The notes below the pieces were generated by a model that ran no database searches, was not told the origin of the DNA, and saw only the letters and a program-made list of their open reading frames with translations. This document shows positions 48,256 to 58,029 of a stretch of DNA of 64,000 nucleotides, piece after piece. Made by a program: the position numbers and the translations under genes. Positions within the stretch are counted from its first letter, which is position 1, and each line of letters begins with the position of its first letter. This DNA is from Motilibacter aurantiacus (GTDB lineage: Bacteria > Actinomycetota > Actinomycetes > Motilibacterales > Motilibacteraceae): the NCBI RefSeq assembly GCF_011250645.1, contig NZ_JAANNO010000016.1, positions 1-64,000 on the forward strand, given 5' to 3'.

Positions 48256-48933
48256 TCAGAGGACGACGCGGCGGACGGCCTCCTCGACCGGAAGCTCCCC
48301 GCTCACCAGCTCCAGGACCGCTCGCGCGGTGGCGCGGTCGTCCAGCAGGGCGGCGAGAACGGCGGCGACGTCGTCGCGGGGGACGTCGCCGCGAGGCACC
48401 GAGGGCTCGAGGCGGACGTGCCCGGAGCCGGCGTCGTCGGTCAAGCGTCCCGGGCGCAGGATCGTCCAGTCCAGGTCCCGCCGGCGCAGGTCCTCCTCGG
48501 CGGCGAGCTTGGCCCGCAGGTACGCCACGAAGGCCTCGTCGACCCCGTCCGGCGTCGCCCCGTCCCGCACCGCCTCCACCCCGACCGACGAGACCAGCAG
48601 GTAGCGGCGGACGCCCGCTTGCTCGGCGGCGTCGGCGAGGAGCACCGCGGCGCCCCGGTCGACGGTGTCCTTGCGTGCGGTCCCGCTGCCCGGCCCGGCC
48701 CCGGCGGCGAAGACGGCCGCATCGGCCCCCGCCAGCACCTCGGCGACCTCGTGCGCCCGGGCCTGCTCCAGGTCGAGCACGACCGGCTCGACGCCGGCGG
48801 CGCGCAGGTCATCGGCGTGGGCGGCGTTGCGGACCAGCCCGACCACGGAGTCGCCGCCCTGCGCCAGCAGCCGGCCCAGCCGCAGGGCGACCTGGCCGTG
48901 CCCACCGGCGATGACGAAGCGTCGCGATGCCAT
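48256..48933 (-). CDS. NAD(P)-binding atypical SDR (NmrA/YwnB-like)
   Basis: 225 residues. Rossmann start with the glycine pattern FVIAGGHGQVALRLG (residues 6-20), then VVGLVRNAAHADDL, ADAAVFAAGAGPGSG, LLVSSVG and YLRAKLAAEEDLRRRDLDWTILRPG, all typical of NAD(P)H-binding sugar-epimerase-like proteins (PF13460). The usual catalytic Tyr is in the YLRAK pattern. Such proteins act as redox sensors or small-molecule reductases; the role is unknown. It follows the sulfotransferase gene by 28 bp on the same strand. Start ATG 48933. Confidence 0.88.
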   Translation of the reverse strand: MASRRFVIAGGHGQVALRLGRLLAQGGDSVVGLVRNAAHADDLRAAGVEPVVLDLEQARAHEVAEVLAGADAAVFAAGAGPGSGTARKDTVDRGAAVLLADAAEQAGVRRYLLVSSVGVEAVRDGATPDGVDEAFVAYLRAKLAAEEDLRRRDLDWTILRPGRLTDDAGSGHVRLEPSVPRGDVPRDDVAAVLAALLDDRATARAVLELVSGELPVEEAVRRVVL

Positions 48934-48961
48934 GGCACCACTCTCCCACCAGCTGCGCGGG

Positions 48962-49981
48962 TCAGAGCCGGCGGAGCCGGGAGCGCAGGACGACGGGGAG
49001 CCGACGGGCGGTGTAGGCCGGGTCGGTGCGCGCCATGCGCAGGAAGTGGCTGACCGCGCCGGCATAGGTACGCGGGGCGGCGGCGCGGGCCGCGGCAGGC
49101 GTGCGCGCGTGGTCGCCGCCCCGCCCGATCGCGGGCAGCCCGCGGCCGGTCAGGTCGGCCCCGCGCAGCAGCGGGCCGGGTAGCGCGGCGGCACCGGACT
49201 CCTCGTAGCGCAGCAGCGTGCGCAGCGCCGCCGTGGACTCGAGCAGCTCGGACAGCTGGGCGGGGGTGAGCTCGCCGCGCCAGCGGTCGTTGCGCCCGGT
49301 GCTGATCGGGTCCCATGCCCGCGTGCCGCCCTCGACGACGCGGGGCGCGCCCTGCCTGCGCTGGACCTCGTGGTGGGCGAGCAGGCGCGGCGACCAGGTC
49401 TCGTGGAGGAAGCCCAGCAGCGCGCGCAGCGTCGGCTCGGGGGCGGCGACGAGGTCCTCGTACCGCAGCACCGTGACCGCTGCCGGCTCGCCGCGCTTGA
49501 CCGCACGCAGCAGCCGGGCGTTCTGCGTGAGCCACCCGTGCAGCGCGGCGTCGAAGCCGATGCCCCGGCGCAGCTGCGAGGCCACCACGGCGCCGGGGTG
49601 CCGCACGATCCCGATGACGGCGGCGTCGGGGAAGACCTCGGCCAGCAGGGCGATGCTGTTGATGTGGAACGGGGTCTTGTCGCCCCACCGCGGCTTCCCC
49701 TGCCGCGCGGCGAAGCCGGAGAAGAGATCGTCGTAGAAGGCCCGCAGGCGCTCGTTCATCTCCTCGTCGGAGAGCCCGAGCCGTCGGTACCACCCGTCCC
49801 CGTCGTGCTGGTCGGGAATGCACTTGGCCGCCGCCACAGCGCGCAGGAAGCCGGACTCGTCGGCGATCGCGAGACGTTCGTGGGAGTCCAGGACGAGCCG
49901 GAGCAGGGTGGTCCCCGACCGCATCGTCCCGACCAGGAAGATCGGCCCTGCGCCGGCCGTCGCCGGGCTCGGCTGCGCCAT
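48962..49981 (-). CDS. Sulfotransferase (PAPS-dependent)
   Basis: 339 residues, cytosolic. The 5'-phosphosulfate loop is FLVGTMRSGTTLLR (15-28). The 3'-phosphate site is the IVRHPGAVVASQLRR block. The middle holds WGDKTPFHINS, as in the sulfotransferase_3 (tyrosyl-protein/Stf0-like) family, and VLRYEDLVAAPEPTLRALLGFL is the usual C-terminal binding helix. It would move sulfate from PAPS to a hydroxyl; the acceptor is unknown. Gaaggggt lies 7 nt before ATG 49981. It lies between prcA and the SDR gene. No PAPS synthesis gene is visible. Confidence 0.88.
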   Translation of the reverse strand: MAQPSPATAGAGPIFLVGTMRSGTTLLRLVLDSHERLAIADESGFLRAVAAAKCIPDQHDGDGWYRRLGLSDEEMNERLRAFYDDLFSGFAARQGKPRWGDKTPFHINSIALLAEVFPDAAVIGIVRHPGAVVASQLRRGIGFDAALHGWLTQNARLLRAVKRGEPAAVTVLRYEDLVAAPEPTLRALLGFLHETWSPRLLAHHEVQRRQGAPRVVEGGTRAWDPISTGRNDRWRGELTPAQLSELLESTAALRTLLRYEESGAAALPGPLLRGADLTGRGLPAIGRGGDHARTPAAARAAAPRTYAGAVSHFLRMARTDPAYTARRLPVVLRSRLRRL

Positions 49982-50056
49982 GGGCAACCCCTTCCGCACC
50001 GGGCCGGAAGCAGCCGTCTACCCGTGGGACGTCCGACTATCCCCGAAGGGACAGGG

Positions 50057-50863
50057 CTACTCCCCCGCCGCCGGCCCCGGCGGCTCGTGCGCGCCGCCGG
50101 CGAGCTTCGTCGGCCCGGGCGTCTCGCGCAGGGAAGGGTCGTCCGCGGCGACGGTCACGTCGCTCACCTCGCCGTTCAGCAGCGCCGCGAGCGCCGCGCC
50201 GACGACCCGGCGGAACTTGCGGCGGGGCCGGTTGCGGTCGAGCACGGCGACCTCGAGCTGGGCCGGCGGCAGCTCGCGGGACTGCCCGCCGGCGGGGTCG
50301 CGAGCGAGCATCTCGACGGCCAGGCGGAGGGCGTCGCGCAGCGGCAGGCCCGGCGTGTAGCGCGACTGCAGCGTCGAGGTGATCGAGTCGGCCTGGCCGC
50401 CCATCACGACGTAGCCTTGCTCGTCGGCGACCGAGCCGTCATAGGTCAGCCGGTACAGCTGGTCCTCCTCGGCGGTGTCCCCCACCTCGGCGACCGCCAG
50501 CTCGACCTCGTACGGCTTGGAGGTCTCGGTGAAGATCGTGCCCAGTGTCTGGGCGTACACGTTGGCCAGCCCGCGGCCGGTCACGTCGCGCCGGTCGTAG
50601 GCGTAGCCGCGGAAGTCGGCGATGCGCACGCCGGCGATCCGGAGGTTCTCGAACTCGTTGTACTTGCCGACCGCGGCGAAGGCGATGCGGTCGTAGATCT
50701 CACTGATCTTGTGCAGGGCGCGGGAGGGGTTCTCCGCGACGAACAGGATGCCGTCGGCGTACGCGAGCACGAGGACGCTGCGGCCGCGGGCGATGCCCTT
50801 GCGGGCGTAGTCCGCCTTGTCCTTCATGACCTGCTCGGGAGATACGTAGAACGGCGTGCTCAC
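50057..50863 (-). CDS. prcA: Proteasome alpha subunit
   Basis: 268 residues. It forms the outer gated rings of the 20S particle. Landmarks are the N-terminal gate segment [60 protein letters not shown] and [15 protein letters not shown]. There is no catalytic N-terminal Thr, as expected. The tail is Pro/Gly/Ala-rich and ends in Glu. Start GTG 50863 has gaggag 6 nt upstream. It follows prcB by 72 bp. The gate receives ARC through its C-terminal GQYL motif. Confidence 0.96.
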   Translation of the reverse strand: MSTPFYVSPEQVMKDKADYARKGIARGRSVLVLAYADGILFVAENPSRALHKISEIYDRIAFAAVGKYNEFENLRIAGVRIADFRGYAYDRRDVTGRGLANVYAQTLGTIFTETSKPYEVELAVAEVGDTAEEDQLYRLTYDGSVADEQGYVVMGGQADSITSTLQSRYTPGLPLRDALRLAVEMLARDPAGGQSRELPPAQLEVAVLDRNRPRRKFRRVVGAALAALLNGEVSDVTVAADDPSLRETPGPTKLAGGAHEPPGPAAGE

Positions 50864-50935
50864 CGGGCTCCTCGTCCTCGAAATGTCGCGTGCGTCAGGG
50901 GTGCAGTGGGATTCGCGAGACGCGGATCAGCTGTG

Positions 50936-51787
50936 TCAGGTCAGCGGGGCCTGCGGCCCTCCGGGCCGCTCCATCCGGGCCGAGACGACGCGGTCGACGA
51001 CCTCACCGACCTCGTCGTCGGACAGCCTGCGGTAGCCCTCGGCCGTGACCAGGGCCACCACCGGGAAGATCCGGCGGGTGACGTCCGGCCCGCCGGTGGC
51101 GGTGTCGTCGTCGGCCGCGTCGTAGAGCGCCTGGACCGTGCAGGTCACGGCCTCGTCGGCGGAGAGCGCGTCGCGGAACAGCTTCTTCAGCGACCCGCGC
51201 GCGAACAGCGAGCCCGAGCCCACCGAGTGGTAACGGTGCTCCTCGTAGCGCCCGCCGGTGACGTCGTAGCTGAAGATGCGCCCCAGGCCCGACTCGAGGT
51301 CGTAGCCGGCGAGCATCGGCACCACGGCCAGGCCCTGCATGGCGAGCGCGAGGTTGCCGCGGATCATCGTCGCGAGCCGGTTGGCCTTGCCGTCCAGCGA
51401 GAGCGTGGTGCCCTCGAGCTTCTCGTAGTGCTCGAGCTCGACCTGGAAGAGCCGGACCATCTCGACGGCCAGGCCGGCTGCGCCCGCGATGCCCACCGCG
51501 GAGTACTCGTCGGCGTGGAAGACCTTCTCGATGTCGCGCTGGGCGATGAGGTTGCCCATCGTCGCGCGCCGGTCGCCCGCCATGACCACGCCGTCGGCGA
51601 AGGTCACCGCCACGATCGTGGTGCCGTGCGGCGCCTCGGAGGAGACGGGCACCGCCGGCGGCGTCCGCCGGCCGGGCAGCAGCTCCGGCGCGTACGACCC
51701 GAGGAAGTCCGTGAAGGAGGAGCTGCCGGGCGTGAGGAAGGCAGCAGGGAGCCGGCCGGCGCCGGCCGTGGTGATCGGGTCGGCCAT
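50936..51787 (-). CDS. prcB: Proteasome beta subunit (Thr protease)
   Basis: 283 residues made as a precursor. The propeptide is 55 residues and is cut between Gly55 and Thr56 in [10 protein letters not shown], exposing the nucleophile Thr. The active-site Asp and Lys appear in [13 protein letters not shown] and DIEKVF. The later [13 protein letters not shown] is the conserved SGG-type strand region. It forms the two inner rings that cleave peptides. ATG 51787 starts only 5 bp after the pup stop, so pup and prcB are cotranscribed and probably coupled. Confidence 0.97.
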   Translation of the reverse strand: MADPITTAGAGRLPAAFLTPGSSSFTDFLGSYAPELLPGRRTPPAVPVSSEAPHGTTIVAVTFADGVVMAGDRRATMGNLIAQRDIEKVFHADEYSAVGIAGAAGLAVEMVRLFQVELEHYEKLEGTTLSLDGKANRLATMIRGNLALAMQGLAVVPMLAGYDLESGLGRIFSYDVTGGRYEEHRYHSVGSGSLFARGSLKKLFRDALSADEAVTCTVQALYDAADDDTATGGPDVTRRIFPVVALVTAEGYRRLSDDEVGEVVDRVVSARMERPGGPQAPLT

Positions 51788-51792
51788 CGGGG

Positions 51793-52008
51793 CTACTGCC
51801 CGCCCTTCTGCACGAACCCGCGGACGAAGTCCTCGGCGTTGGACTCCACGACCTCGTCGATCTCGTCGAGGATCGCGTCGATGTCGTCGTCGAGCTTGGC
51901 CTTGCGCTCGGCGACCGACGCCGTTGCCTCAGCCGTCTCCTCGACCTGCTCGTCGTCGTCGCTGCGCCGGGCCTCCCGGCGCTGACCACCCGTGTCCCGC
52001 GTGCTCAT
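51793..52008 (-). CDS. pup: Prokaryotic ubiquitin-like protein Pup
   Basis: 71 residues. A disordered acidic polypeptide with the family helix [20 protein letters not shown] (the ARC-binding coiled-coil element), then [16 protein letters not shown]. The C-terminal Gln must be deamidated by Dop to Glu before PafA can ligate it. The polar basic N-terminus threads into ARC. Gggaggg lies 3-4 nt before ATG 52008. The pup-prcB-prcA order is the usual one. Confidence 0.97.
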   Translation of the reverse strand: MSTRDTGGQRREARRSDDDEQVEETAEATASVAERKAKLDDDIDAILDEIDEVVESNAEDFVRGFVQKGGQ

Positions 52009-52124
52009 GGACCCTCCCGAGTTGCGTCCCTGCCCGAATCCTAGGCAGGTCGTCCGCCGGTGCCTGCCCGAAGACACGGGCGTTCACCCGCAGAGGAACC
52101 GACGCGTTCGCGCGGCGCCGCGGC

Positions 52125-53648
52125 TCAGCCGCCGGTGAGGGCCTCGACGAGCTCCTCCGCGGTGTCGCAGCGGTCGAGCAGCCCGCCGACGTGCGCCCGG
52201 GTCCCCCGCAGCGGCTCCAGGGTCGGCACCCGCTGCAGCGAGTCGCGGCCGGGCAGGTCGAACACCACCGAGTCCCACGAGGCGGCGGCGACCGACTCGG
52301 AGTACTTGGCGATGCAGCGCCCGCGGAAGTACGCCCGGGTGTCGGAGGGCGGCTCGGCCACCGCCCGCTCGACCTCGGCCTCGTCGAGCAGGCGCTCGAA
52401 CCGGCCCTTGGCCACCAGGACGTTGTAGAGGCCGCGCTCGGGGCGGACGTCGGCGTACTGCAGGTCGACCGCCTCCAGCCGGGGGGACTCCCACGCCAGC
52501 CCGTCCCGGGAGCGGTAGCCCTCGAGCAGCGTCAGCTTGGCGACCCAGTCGAGCTCGCGCGACAGCGACATCGGGTCCGCCTCGAGCCGGGTGAGCGCGG
52601 ACTCCCAGCGCTCGAGCACCTCGCGCGTGTCGTCGTCCACGTCGGAGCCGAAACGGTCCTCGACGAACTTGCGGGCCTGCTCCGCGTACTCCATCTGCAG
52701 CTGCACGGCGGTCAGCCGGCGCCCGGACCTCAGGGTGACCAGGTGGCGCAGGGAGGGGTCGTGGGAGACCTCGTGCAGCTCGGTGACCGGCCGCGCGACC
52801 GCGAGGTCGGACCCCTCCAGATAGCCCGCCTCGATCATGGCGAGCACCACCGACGTCGTGCCGACCTTGAGGAAGGTCGAGATCTCCGAGAGGTTGGCGT
52901 CACCGATGATCACGTGCAGCCGGCGGTACTTCTCCGCCACGGCGTGCGGCTCGTCCCGGGTGTTGATGATCGGGCGCTTGAGGGTGGTCTCCAGGCCGAC
53001 CTCGACCTCGAAGTAGTCCGCCCGCTGGCTCACCTGGAACCCGCTGCCCCGCCCGTCCTGGCCGATCCCCACGCGGCCGGCACCGCAGACGACCTGGCGG
53101 GAGACGAAGAACGGGGTCAGGTGGCGGACGATGTCCGCGAACGGCGTCGATCGCGGCATCAGGTAGTTCTCGTGGGCGCCGTAGGACGCGCCCTTGTTGT
53201 CGGTGTTGTTCTTGTAGAGCGTGACGGGCTGCGTGCCCGGCACGGTCGCCGCGAGCCGGGCGGCGGCCGCCACGACGCGCTCTCCGGCCTTGTCCCACAG
53301 CACCGCGTCGCGCGGGCCGGTGACCTCGGGGCCGGAGTACTCGGGATGGGCGTGGTCGACGTAGAACCGGGCGCCGTTCGGCAGGATGAGGTTCGCCAGC
53401 CCGGAGTCCTCGTCGGTCAGCTGGGAGGCGTCGGCGGCCTCCCGGGAGAGGTCGAACCCGCGCGCGTCGCGCAGCGGGCTCTCCTCCTCGAAGTCCCAAC
53501 GCGCACGCCGCGCCCTCGCTCCTGCGGCGAGGTACGCGGCGTACGCGTTGACGATCTGGGACGACGTGAGCGTGGCGTTGGCGGTCGGATGACCCGGCAC
53601 GCTGATGCCGTACTCGGTCTCGGTCCCCATGACGCGGCGGGCGGTCAT
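52125..53648 (-). CDS. dop: Pup deamidase/depupylase Dop
   Basis: 507 residues, PafA-like fold with the longer N-terminal insertion expected of Dop (the stretch after [29 protein letters not shown]). Catalytic region: [10 protein letters not shown] at the start, [16 protein letters not shown] with the key Asp, [41 protein letters not shown]. It deamidates Pup and removes it from proteins. Start ATG 53648 lies 7 nt after TAGTCT, and no ribosome site is visible, so the message is probably leaderless. Pup follows 116 bp downstream. Confidence 0.96.
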   Translation of the reverse strand: MTARRVMGTETEYGISVPGHPTANATLTSSQIVNAYAAYLAAGARARRARWDFEEESPLRDARGFDLSREAADASQLTDEDSGLANLILPNGARFYVDHAHPEYSGPEVTGPRDAVLWDKAGERVVAAAARLAATVPGTQPVTLYKNNTDNKGASYGAHENYLMPRSTPFADIVRHLTPFFVSRQVVCGAGRVGIGQDGRGSGFQVSQRADYFEVEVGLETTLKRPIINTRDEPHAVAEKYRRLHVIIGDANLSEISTFLKVGTTSVVLAMIEAGYLEGSDLAVARPVTELHEVSHDPSLRHLVTLRSGRRLTAVQLQMEYAEQARKFVEDRFGSDVDDDTREVLERWESALTRLEADPMSLSRELDWVAKLTLLEGYRSRDGLAWESPRLEAVDLQYADVRPERGLYNVLVAKGRFERLLDEAEVERAVAEPPSDTRAYFRGRCIAKYSESVAAASWDSVVFDLPGRDSLQRVPTLEPLRGTRAHVGGLLDRCDTAEELVEALTGG

Positions 53649-53655
53649 GGGACCG

Positions 53656-53661
53656 AGACTA
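53656..53661 (-). promoter_or_regulatory. -10 box of dop overlapping the terC stop
   Basis: TAGTCT on the minus strand is 7 nt before the dop ATG. Its first three bases are the terC stop codon, so the proteasome operon promoter is embedded in the upstream gene. Confidence 0.5.
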
Positions 53662-54645
53662 GGCGCCCGTGTGCTCCTTCGACGGGTCGAGCTCCTTCTC
53701 GGCCGCCAGGGTGGCCGGGTCCTTGGCCTCGTCCTCCGGCAGCGGGCGCTTGATGCTGGCCACCACGGCGGTGGCGAGGACGACGGCGATGACGCTCAGC
53801 GAGAGCCAGATCGGCATGTGCCAGATGTCGGTGATGAGCATCTTGACGCCGATGAAGCCGAGGATGACCGCCAGGCCCATGCCCAGGTAGTGGAACTTGC
53901 CCATCATCCCGGAGAGCAGGAAGTAGAGGGCACGCAGACCGAGGATGGCGAAGGCGTTCGAGGTGTAGACGATGAACGTCTCGTCACTGATCGCCAGGAC
54001 CGCGGGGATCGAGTCGACCGCGAAGACGAGGTCTGCCGCCTCGACCGCTACCAGCACCGCGAGCAGCGGGGTGGCCATCCGGATGCCGTTCCTGCGGGTC
54101 CAGAACTTCTGGCCGTCGTACTCGTCGCTGACCGGCGTCAGCTTGCGCAGCATCCGGACGGCGAAGCTCTTGCCCGGGTCGGCGTCGGGCTCGCCGCCGT
54201 CGCGCGCCATCTTGATCGCGGTGTAGATGAGGAAGGCGCCGAAGACGTAGAGCAGCCAGTGGAAGGTGTCGAGCAGCTGGACGCCGACGCCCAGCAGGAC
54301 CGCGCGCATGACGAGAGCGCCGATGACGCCGTAGAACAACACGCGGTGCTGGTACTGCGCCGGCACCTTGAAGTAGGCGAAGATCAGCGCGAAGACGAAC
54401 AGGTTGTCGACCGACAGGCTCTTCTCGAGCAGGTACGCGGCGGTGTACTCACCGGCGGCGGTCGCGCCGAAGGACGCCCAGACGACGAGCGCGAAGCCGA
54501 GCCCGATCGACACCCAGAGGATGCTCCAGCGCGCGGCCTCCTTGAACTCGATGACGTGCGCCTTGCGGTGTGCGAGCAGGTCGATGGCGAGCATCGCCAG
54601 GACGAAGAGCCCGAAAGCTGCCCACGCCCAGGTGGGGACGTCCAC
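53659..54645 (-). CDS. TerC-family membrane protein
   Basis: 328 residues and about nine membrane helices. TerC motifs are [21 protein letters not shown] near residue 80 and [20 protein letters not shown] near 205, each with the paired acidic residues proposed to bind Mn2+ or other metals. A charged loop ([13 protein letters not shown]) separates the halves and the tail is acidic-basic. TerC/Alx/MeeY proteins export manganese or help metalate exported enzymes. GTG 54645 is chosen for ggagg 5 nt upstream. It lies immediately before dop, an uncommon neighbour for the proteasome genes. It diverges from pucR. Confidence 0.92.
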   Translation of the reverse strand: MDVPTWAWAAFGLFVLAMLAIDLLAHRKAHVIEFKEAARWSILWVSIGLGFALVVWASFGATAAGEYTAAYLLEKSLSVDNLFVFALIFAYFKVPAQYQHRVLFYGVIGALVMRAVLLGVGVQLLDTFHWLLYVFGAFLIYTAIKMARDGGEPDADPGKSFAVRMLRKLTPVSDEYDGQKFWTRRNGIRMATPLLAVLVAVEAADLVFAVDSIPAVLAISDETFIVYTSNAFAILGLRALYFLLSGMMGKFHYLGMGLAVILGFIGVKMLITDIWHMPIWLSLSVIAVVLATAVVASIKRPLPEDEAKDPATLAAEKELDPSKEHTGA

Positions 54646-54743
54646 TCGATCCTCCAGATAGTTCGGGAACGGCGTCTGCATCCATATTCGCCAGCGCGGA
54701 CCGCGCAGCCACGGGCGTGATCACGACGAGGTGGTGGAGTTTC

Positions 54744-54775
54744 GCTGCGCTGATCGCGCAGCCGACGGATAGACT
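54744..54775 (+). promoter_or_regulatory. pucR-type promoter with overlapping palindrome
   Basis: A perfect 7-bp palindrome (gctgcgc-tgatc-gcgcagc, 54744-54762) overlaps the expected -35 region of a TAGACT -10 box (54770-54775). The transcript would start about 48 nt before the pucR-type ATG. The palindrome also lies in the upstream region of terC. Confidence 0.5.
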
Positions 54776-54829
54776 GCGTGGAGTGCGCAGCCGACCGGCG
54801 CCACGCCTGCGCGATTCGGGAGGGGCGCC

Positions 54830-55987
54830 ATGAGCGAGGACGGCACGACCGCCGCCGAGCTGGCCGCCGCCCTGGCCGCGGCGGGCGACGACGCGTCCCT
54901 CCGGGTCGGGCTGTTGGGCGACTTCCTGCCGCTGCTGGTCACGGCCGCCCGCGAGGCGCGGCGGCCCACGCCGCAGGAGATCGAGCCGTTCCGCGGGCTC
55001 GGGGCACGCGCTGCCGAGGAGGGCGCGCCGCTGCGCGACCTGGTCGACCTCTACCTGTCCGCCGCCTGGCGGGTGTGGCCGCTGCTGCCGCCGTTGCAGG
55101 CCGCGGTCTCCACGGGCAACGCCGCCGCGGTGCAGGGCGTCGCCCTCGGCGTGCTGCGCGCATCCGACGACGTGGTCCAGGCCGTGGCGCTCGGCTACGA
55201 CGAGGCGCGGCGTCAGGCCGCGCGTCGTGAGGAGGCGCTGCGCCGCGAGCTCGTCGACGACCTGCTCGGAGGCAGCGGGGACGCCACCGTGCTGGCCGAG
55301 CGCATCGAGGTGCTCGGGCTGCGGCTCGTGACCCCGCACCGCGTCCTGGCCGTGCGCGGCGACGCCCCGCTCGTGGACGGGGGCCGCGTCGCCCGGCTGG
55401 CCGAGACGGCCCTGCGGCTGCGGCCGGGGGCCGGGGACGTGCTCGTCACCAGCAAGGACGGGCTGCTGGCCTGCGTCGTGCCGGCCGTCGAGGACGGCTC
55501 GTCCGCCCGGGTGCTGCTCGAGCGGCTGCGCGCCGGCGAGCCAGGGACGCCGTGGCAGATCGTCGCCACCCGGGCGCGGCCGGGAGTGACCGGCGTACGC
55601 GACGGCTGGCAGGAGGCACTGGAGACGCTCGACGTGGCGGGCCGGCTCGGCCTCGAGCCCGGGCTCGTCCACGCGGACGACCTGCTCGCCCACCGCGCCC
55701 TGCTCCGTGATCGCGAGGCCCTGTCCGACCTCGTGGAGCACGTGCTGGCCCCGCTGCGCGCCGCGCGGGGCGGGGCCGGCCCGCTCGTCGAGACGCTCCT
55801 CGCGCTCTCGGACGCCGGCGGCAACCAGGCCGAGGCGGCCCGCTCGCTGCACCTGTCGAACCGGGCACTGCTCTATCGGCTCGAGCGCATCGAGGCGCTC
55901 ACCGCGTACTCGCTGGACGACCCGGTGCAGCGGTACGCCCTGCAGACCGCGGCGGTCGGCGCGCGGCTGCTCGGCTGGGCCGGATGA
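54830..55987 (+). CDS. PucR-family transcriptional regulator
   Basis: 385 residues. The C-terminal PucR HTH is clear: a LVETLLALSDAGGNQAEAA helix pair followed by RSLHLSNRALLYRLERIEALT and the DDPVQRYALQTAAVGARLL end. The middle is a GGDEF-like sensory fold without catalytic motifs. The N-terminal 150 residues are helical and Ala/Leu-rich, like the unassigned sensory part of many CdaR/PucR proteins. The ligand is unknown. Ggagggg precedes ATG 54830. A palindrome sits over its promoter, consistent with autoregulation. It diverges from terC and is followed by the C5-epimerase-like gene. Confidence 0.88.
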   Translation: MSEDGTTAAELAAALAAAGDDASLRVGLLGDFLPLLVTAAREARRPTPQEIEPFRGLGARAAEEGAPLRDLVDLYLSAAWRVWPLLPPLQAAVSTGNAAAVQGVALGVLRASDDVVQAVALGYDEARRQAARREEALRRELVDDLLGGSGDATVLAERIEVLGLRLVTPHRVLAVRGDAPLVDGGRVARLAETALRLRPGAGDVLVTSKDGLLACVVPAVEDGSSARVLLERLRAGEPGTPWQIVATRARPGVTGVRDGWQEALETLDVAGRLGLEPGLVHADDLLAHRALLRDREALSDLVEHVLAPLRAARGGAGPLVETLLALSDAGGNQAEAARSLHLSNRALLYRLERIEALTAYSLDDPVQRYALQTAAVGARLLGWAG

Positions 55988-56048
55988 CTCCGCGGCCACG
56001 GCGAACGGGCCGGCGCAACCTTCCCGGCCGCCCGGACGTCCATCAGGT

Positions 56049-57116
56049 GTGACCCCGCTTCCCGACGGCGCCGGCTCGGTGACCGACCCGCAGGAGGGCC
56101 CTGCCCTCCGCACCACCCGACGGCGGTGGCTGGCGCTGGCGGGGGCGTCGGCGCTCACGCTGACGGGCGTCCCGCTGGCCGTCGCTGTCCGGCGCGCCGC
56201 CGACGCGGCTGCCGCGCCGGGCGGGCCGGGACCGGTGGCGGACGCTCCCCCGCCGGCGCTGCCGCTGGCCTTCCGCACGTCAGGGCTGGGCTCGGTCCCG
56301 GGCGCCCCGGAGGGCCCGGTCATCGGGCCGGCCGCGTGGGAGGACCCGAAGCCGCACGACGAGCACGGCGTGCGGCTGGTCCGCGTCCACGGCGAGCTGC
56401 GCGAGCACCCGACCGCCCAGGCCAGCTGGGGGCAGGCGAACCTCGCGGCGCACTCCCGGACGGGTGACGTGCGGTTCCTGCACCGGGCATCGGCGCAGGC
56501 GGAGCGCATCCTGACCCGGGCGCGCCCGTCGGGAGATGCCCTCTTCTTCCCCTTCGACTACGACTTCCCGCTCCACGCCGGCAAGGTCGACGAGACCATG
56601 CACGCGCCGTGGTTCAGCGCGATGGCGCAGGGCATGGCGCTCGGGCTCTTCGTCCGGCTGCACCGCGCCACCCAGGACGCGCGCTGGCGGGAGGCGGCCG
56701 ACGCGACGTTCGCGAGCTTCGTGCTGCCGCCGTCGGACTCCCGCCCGTGGGTCGTGCACGTGCACGAGGGCGACCTGTGGCTCGCGGAGTACCCGCTGCC
56801 CGGCGGCACGAGCGACCTCACCTTCAACGGCCACAACTTCGCCGCGTTCGGTATCGACTCCTACGCCCGGCTCACCGGCAGCGCGGAGGCCAAGCGCCTC
56901 CTCGACGGCGCCTTGACGACCACGCTGTCGGTCGCCCCCCGCCTCGAGCGGACAGGCAAGCCGTCGAGCTACGGGCTGCTCTATCCCGAGATCGGCACGG
57001 ACAAGTACCACGGCGTCAACGCCGGTCAGCTGGACCTGATCGGCTCCATCACCGGCGACCTGCGCTTCGCCTCCCACGCCTGGCGGCTGCGCGAGAGCTA
57101 CTCGGCCGCGCTCTGA
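56049..57116 (+). CDS. Exported D-glucuronyl C5-epimerase-like protein
   Basis: 355 residues. A twin-arginine-like leader (TTRRRWLALAGASALTLTG) suggests Tat export. The body matches the C5-epimerase C-terminal domain (PF06662): FFPFDYDFPL, APWFSAMAQGMALGLFVRLHRAT, WLAEYPLPGG, TFNGHNFAAFGIDSYARLTG and a closing YHGVNAGQLDLIG with its Tyr/His. In animals this domain epimerises glucuronate in heparan; bacterial homologues are poorly known, and the substrate is not inferable. It is short compared with animal epimerases because it has only this domain. Start GTG 56049 (56079 is possible), 61 bp after pucR. Confidence 0.78.
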   Translation: MTPLPDGAGSVTDPQEGPALRTTRRRWLALAGASALTLTGVPLAVAVRRAADAAAAPGGPGPVADAPPPALPLAFRTSGLGSVPGAPEGPVIGPAAWEDPKPHDEHGVRLVRVHGELREHPTAQASWGQANLAAHSRTGDVRFLHRASAQAERILTRARPSGDALFFPFDYDFPLHAGKVDETMHAPWFSAMAQGMALGLFVRLHRATQDARWREAADATFASFVLPPSDSRPWVVHVHEGDLWLAEYPLPGGTSDLTFNGHNFAAFGIDSYARLTGSAEAKRLLDGALTTTLSVAPRLERTGKPSSYGLLYPEIGTDKYHGVNAGQLDLIGSITGDLRFASHAWRLRESYSAAL

Positions 57117-57270
57117 CCGACCGCGGCCCGGACAGCGAGCAGCCGCCGGGTGCCGCGGGGCTCGACGGCCCCGTGCGAGGACCGGGGCTGCGCTGCGAGG
57201 GGCGCAGGCGAGGGTCCGGCGCGCCGGTGAACGCATCGGTGGCAGTCCTCCGGCACGAGAGGATCGGGGC

Positions 57271-58029
57271 ATGACCATGGAGGGGCTGCAGTCCGTGCCC
57301 GACGTGGGCGTCGCGGCCTGGATCGCGCCGCGGCTCGGCGGGCCGGTGGGAAGCGTCGGCTTCGTCGTGCCACGGGGGTACCCGGCGTACGCCCGCGTCC
57401 TGCACCCGGTGCAGGCGGGCCAGGGCGTCGGGGTGACGACCTGGGCACGGGTGTGCGCCGCCACCGGGCGCGTACCGCACGCCCTCATGCAGTGGCTGCG
57501 GATCACCCGTCCCGTCCGAGGAGCCGGGCTGCCGACGGCGGGCGACGGGCGCTGGAGCGAGGTCGACGTCGAGCCCGGCAACCTCGAGCAGGGGTCGCTG
57601 CGAGCGCTGCTGGACGTGCTCGCCGCCTCCACCCGCGGCCAGGACTGCCTGCACGCCCTGTGGGACGGCTACGGCTGGGCAGCCATGATCGGCCGCTCGA
57701 CGGCTCCGGCCCCGGTGCTCGACGAGGCCCTGGCGGCCCCACGGGTCACCCTGCCGGGACGGGACTACCTGCTCTTCGGGGGCCGGTTGCACGCGGCGCT
57801 GCACATCGGCGACCAGGTCACCGACGGCTGGGTCCTGCCGCAGTCGCCCAACCTGCTCTGGCCCGCAGACCGGTCCTGGTGCCTGGCCACGGAGGTCGAC
57901 TTCGACTCCACGCTCGTCGGGGGGCAGCCCGGCCTGGTGGCGGCGGTGCTGGCCCATCCGGGCCTGGAGGCGTGGCCGGTGACCGAGGACGACGACCTCT
58001 CCGCCCTCGGGGACCGGGTCAACTCCTGA
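57271..58029 (+). CDS. Conserved hypothetical protein
   Basis: 252 residues, soluble, no recognised domain. It opens with VAAWIAPRLGG and a GFVVPRGYPAYARVLHPV stretch, has a middle VEPGNLEQGSLRALLDVLA helix and a HALWDGYGWAAMIG segment, and ends with WPADRSWCLATEVDFDSTLVGG. These Trp-rich, beta-sheet-like blocks resemble an actinobacterial family annotated only as hypothetical. A weak gagaggatcgggg precedes ATG 57271. Its last 11 bp overlap the end of the frame-broken hydrolase on the opposite strand. Confidence 0.75.
   Translation: MTMEGLQSVPDVGVAAWIAPRLGGPVGSVGFVVPRGYPAYARVLHPVQAGQGVGVTTWARVCAATGRVPHALMQWLRITRPVRGAGLPTAGDGRWSEVDVEPGNLEQGSLRALLDVLAASTRGQDCLHALWDGYGWAAMIGRSTAPAPVLDEALAAPRVTLPGRDYLLFGGRLHAALHIGDQVTDGWVLPQSPNLLWPADRSWCLATEVDFDSTLVGGQPGLVAAVLAHPGLEAWPVTEDDDLSALGDRVNS

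Noticed and set aside
54646-54829. Manganese (yybP-ykoY) riboswitch before terC
   Set aside because: TerC genes often have one, but the paired conserved loops of that RNA are not visible. The region instead holds a short palindrome and a promoter.
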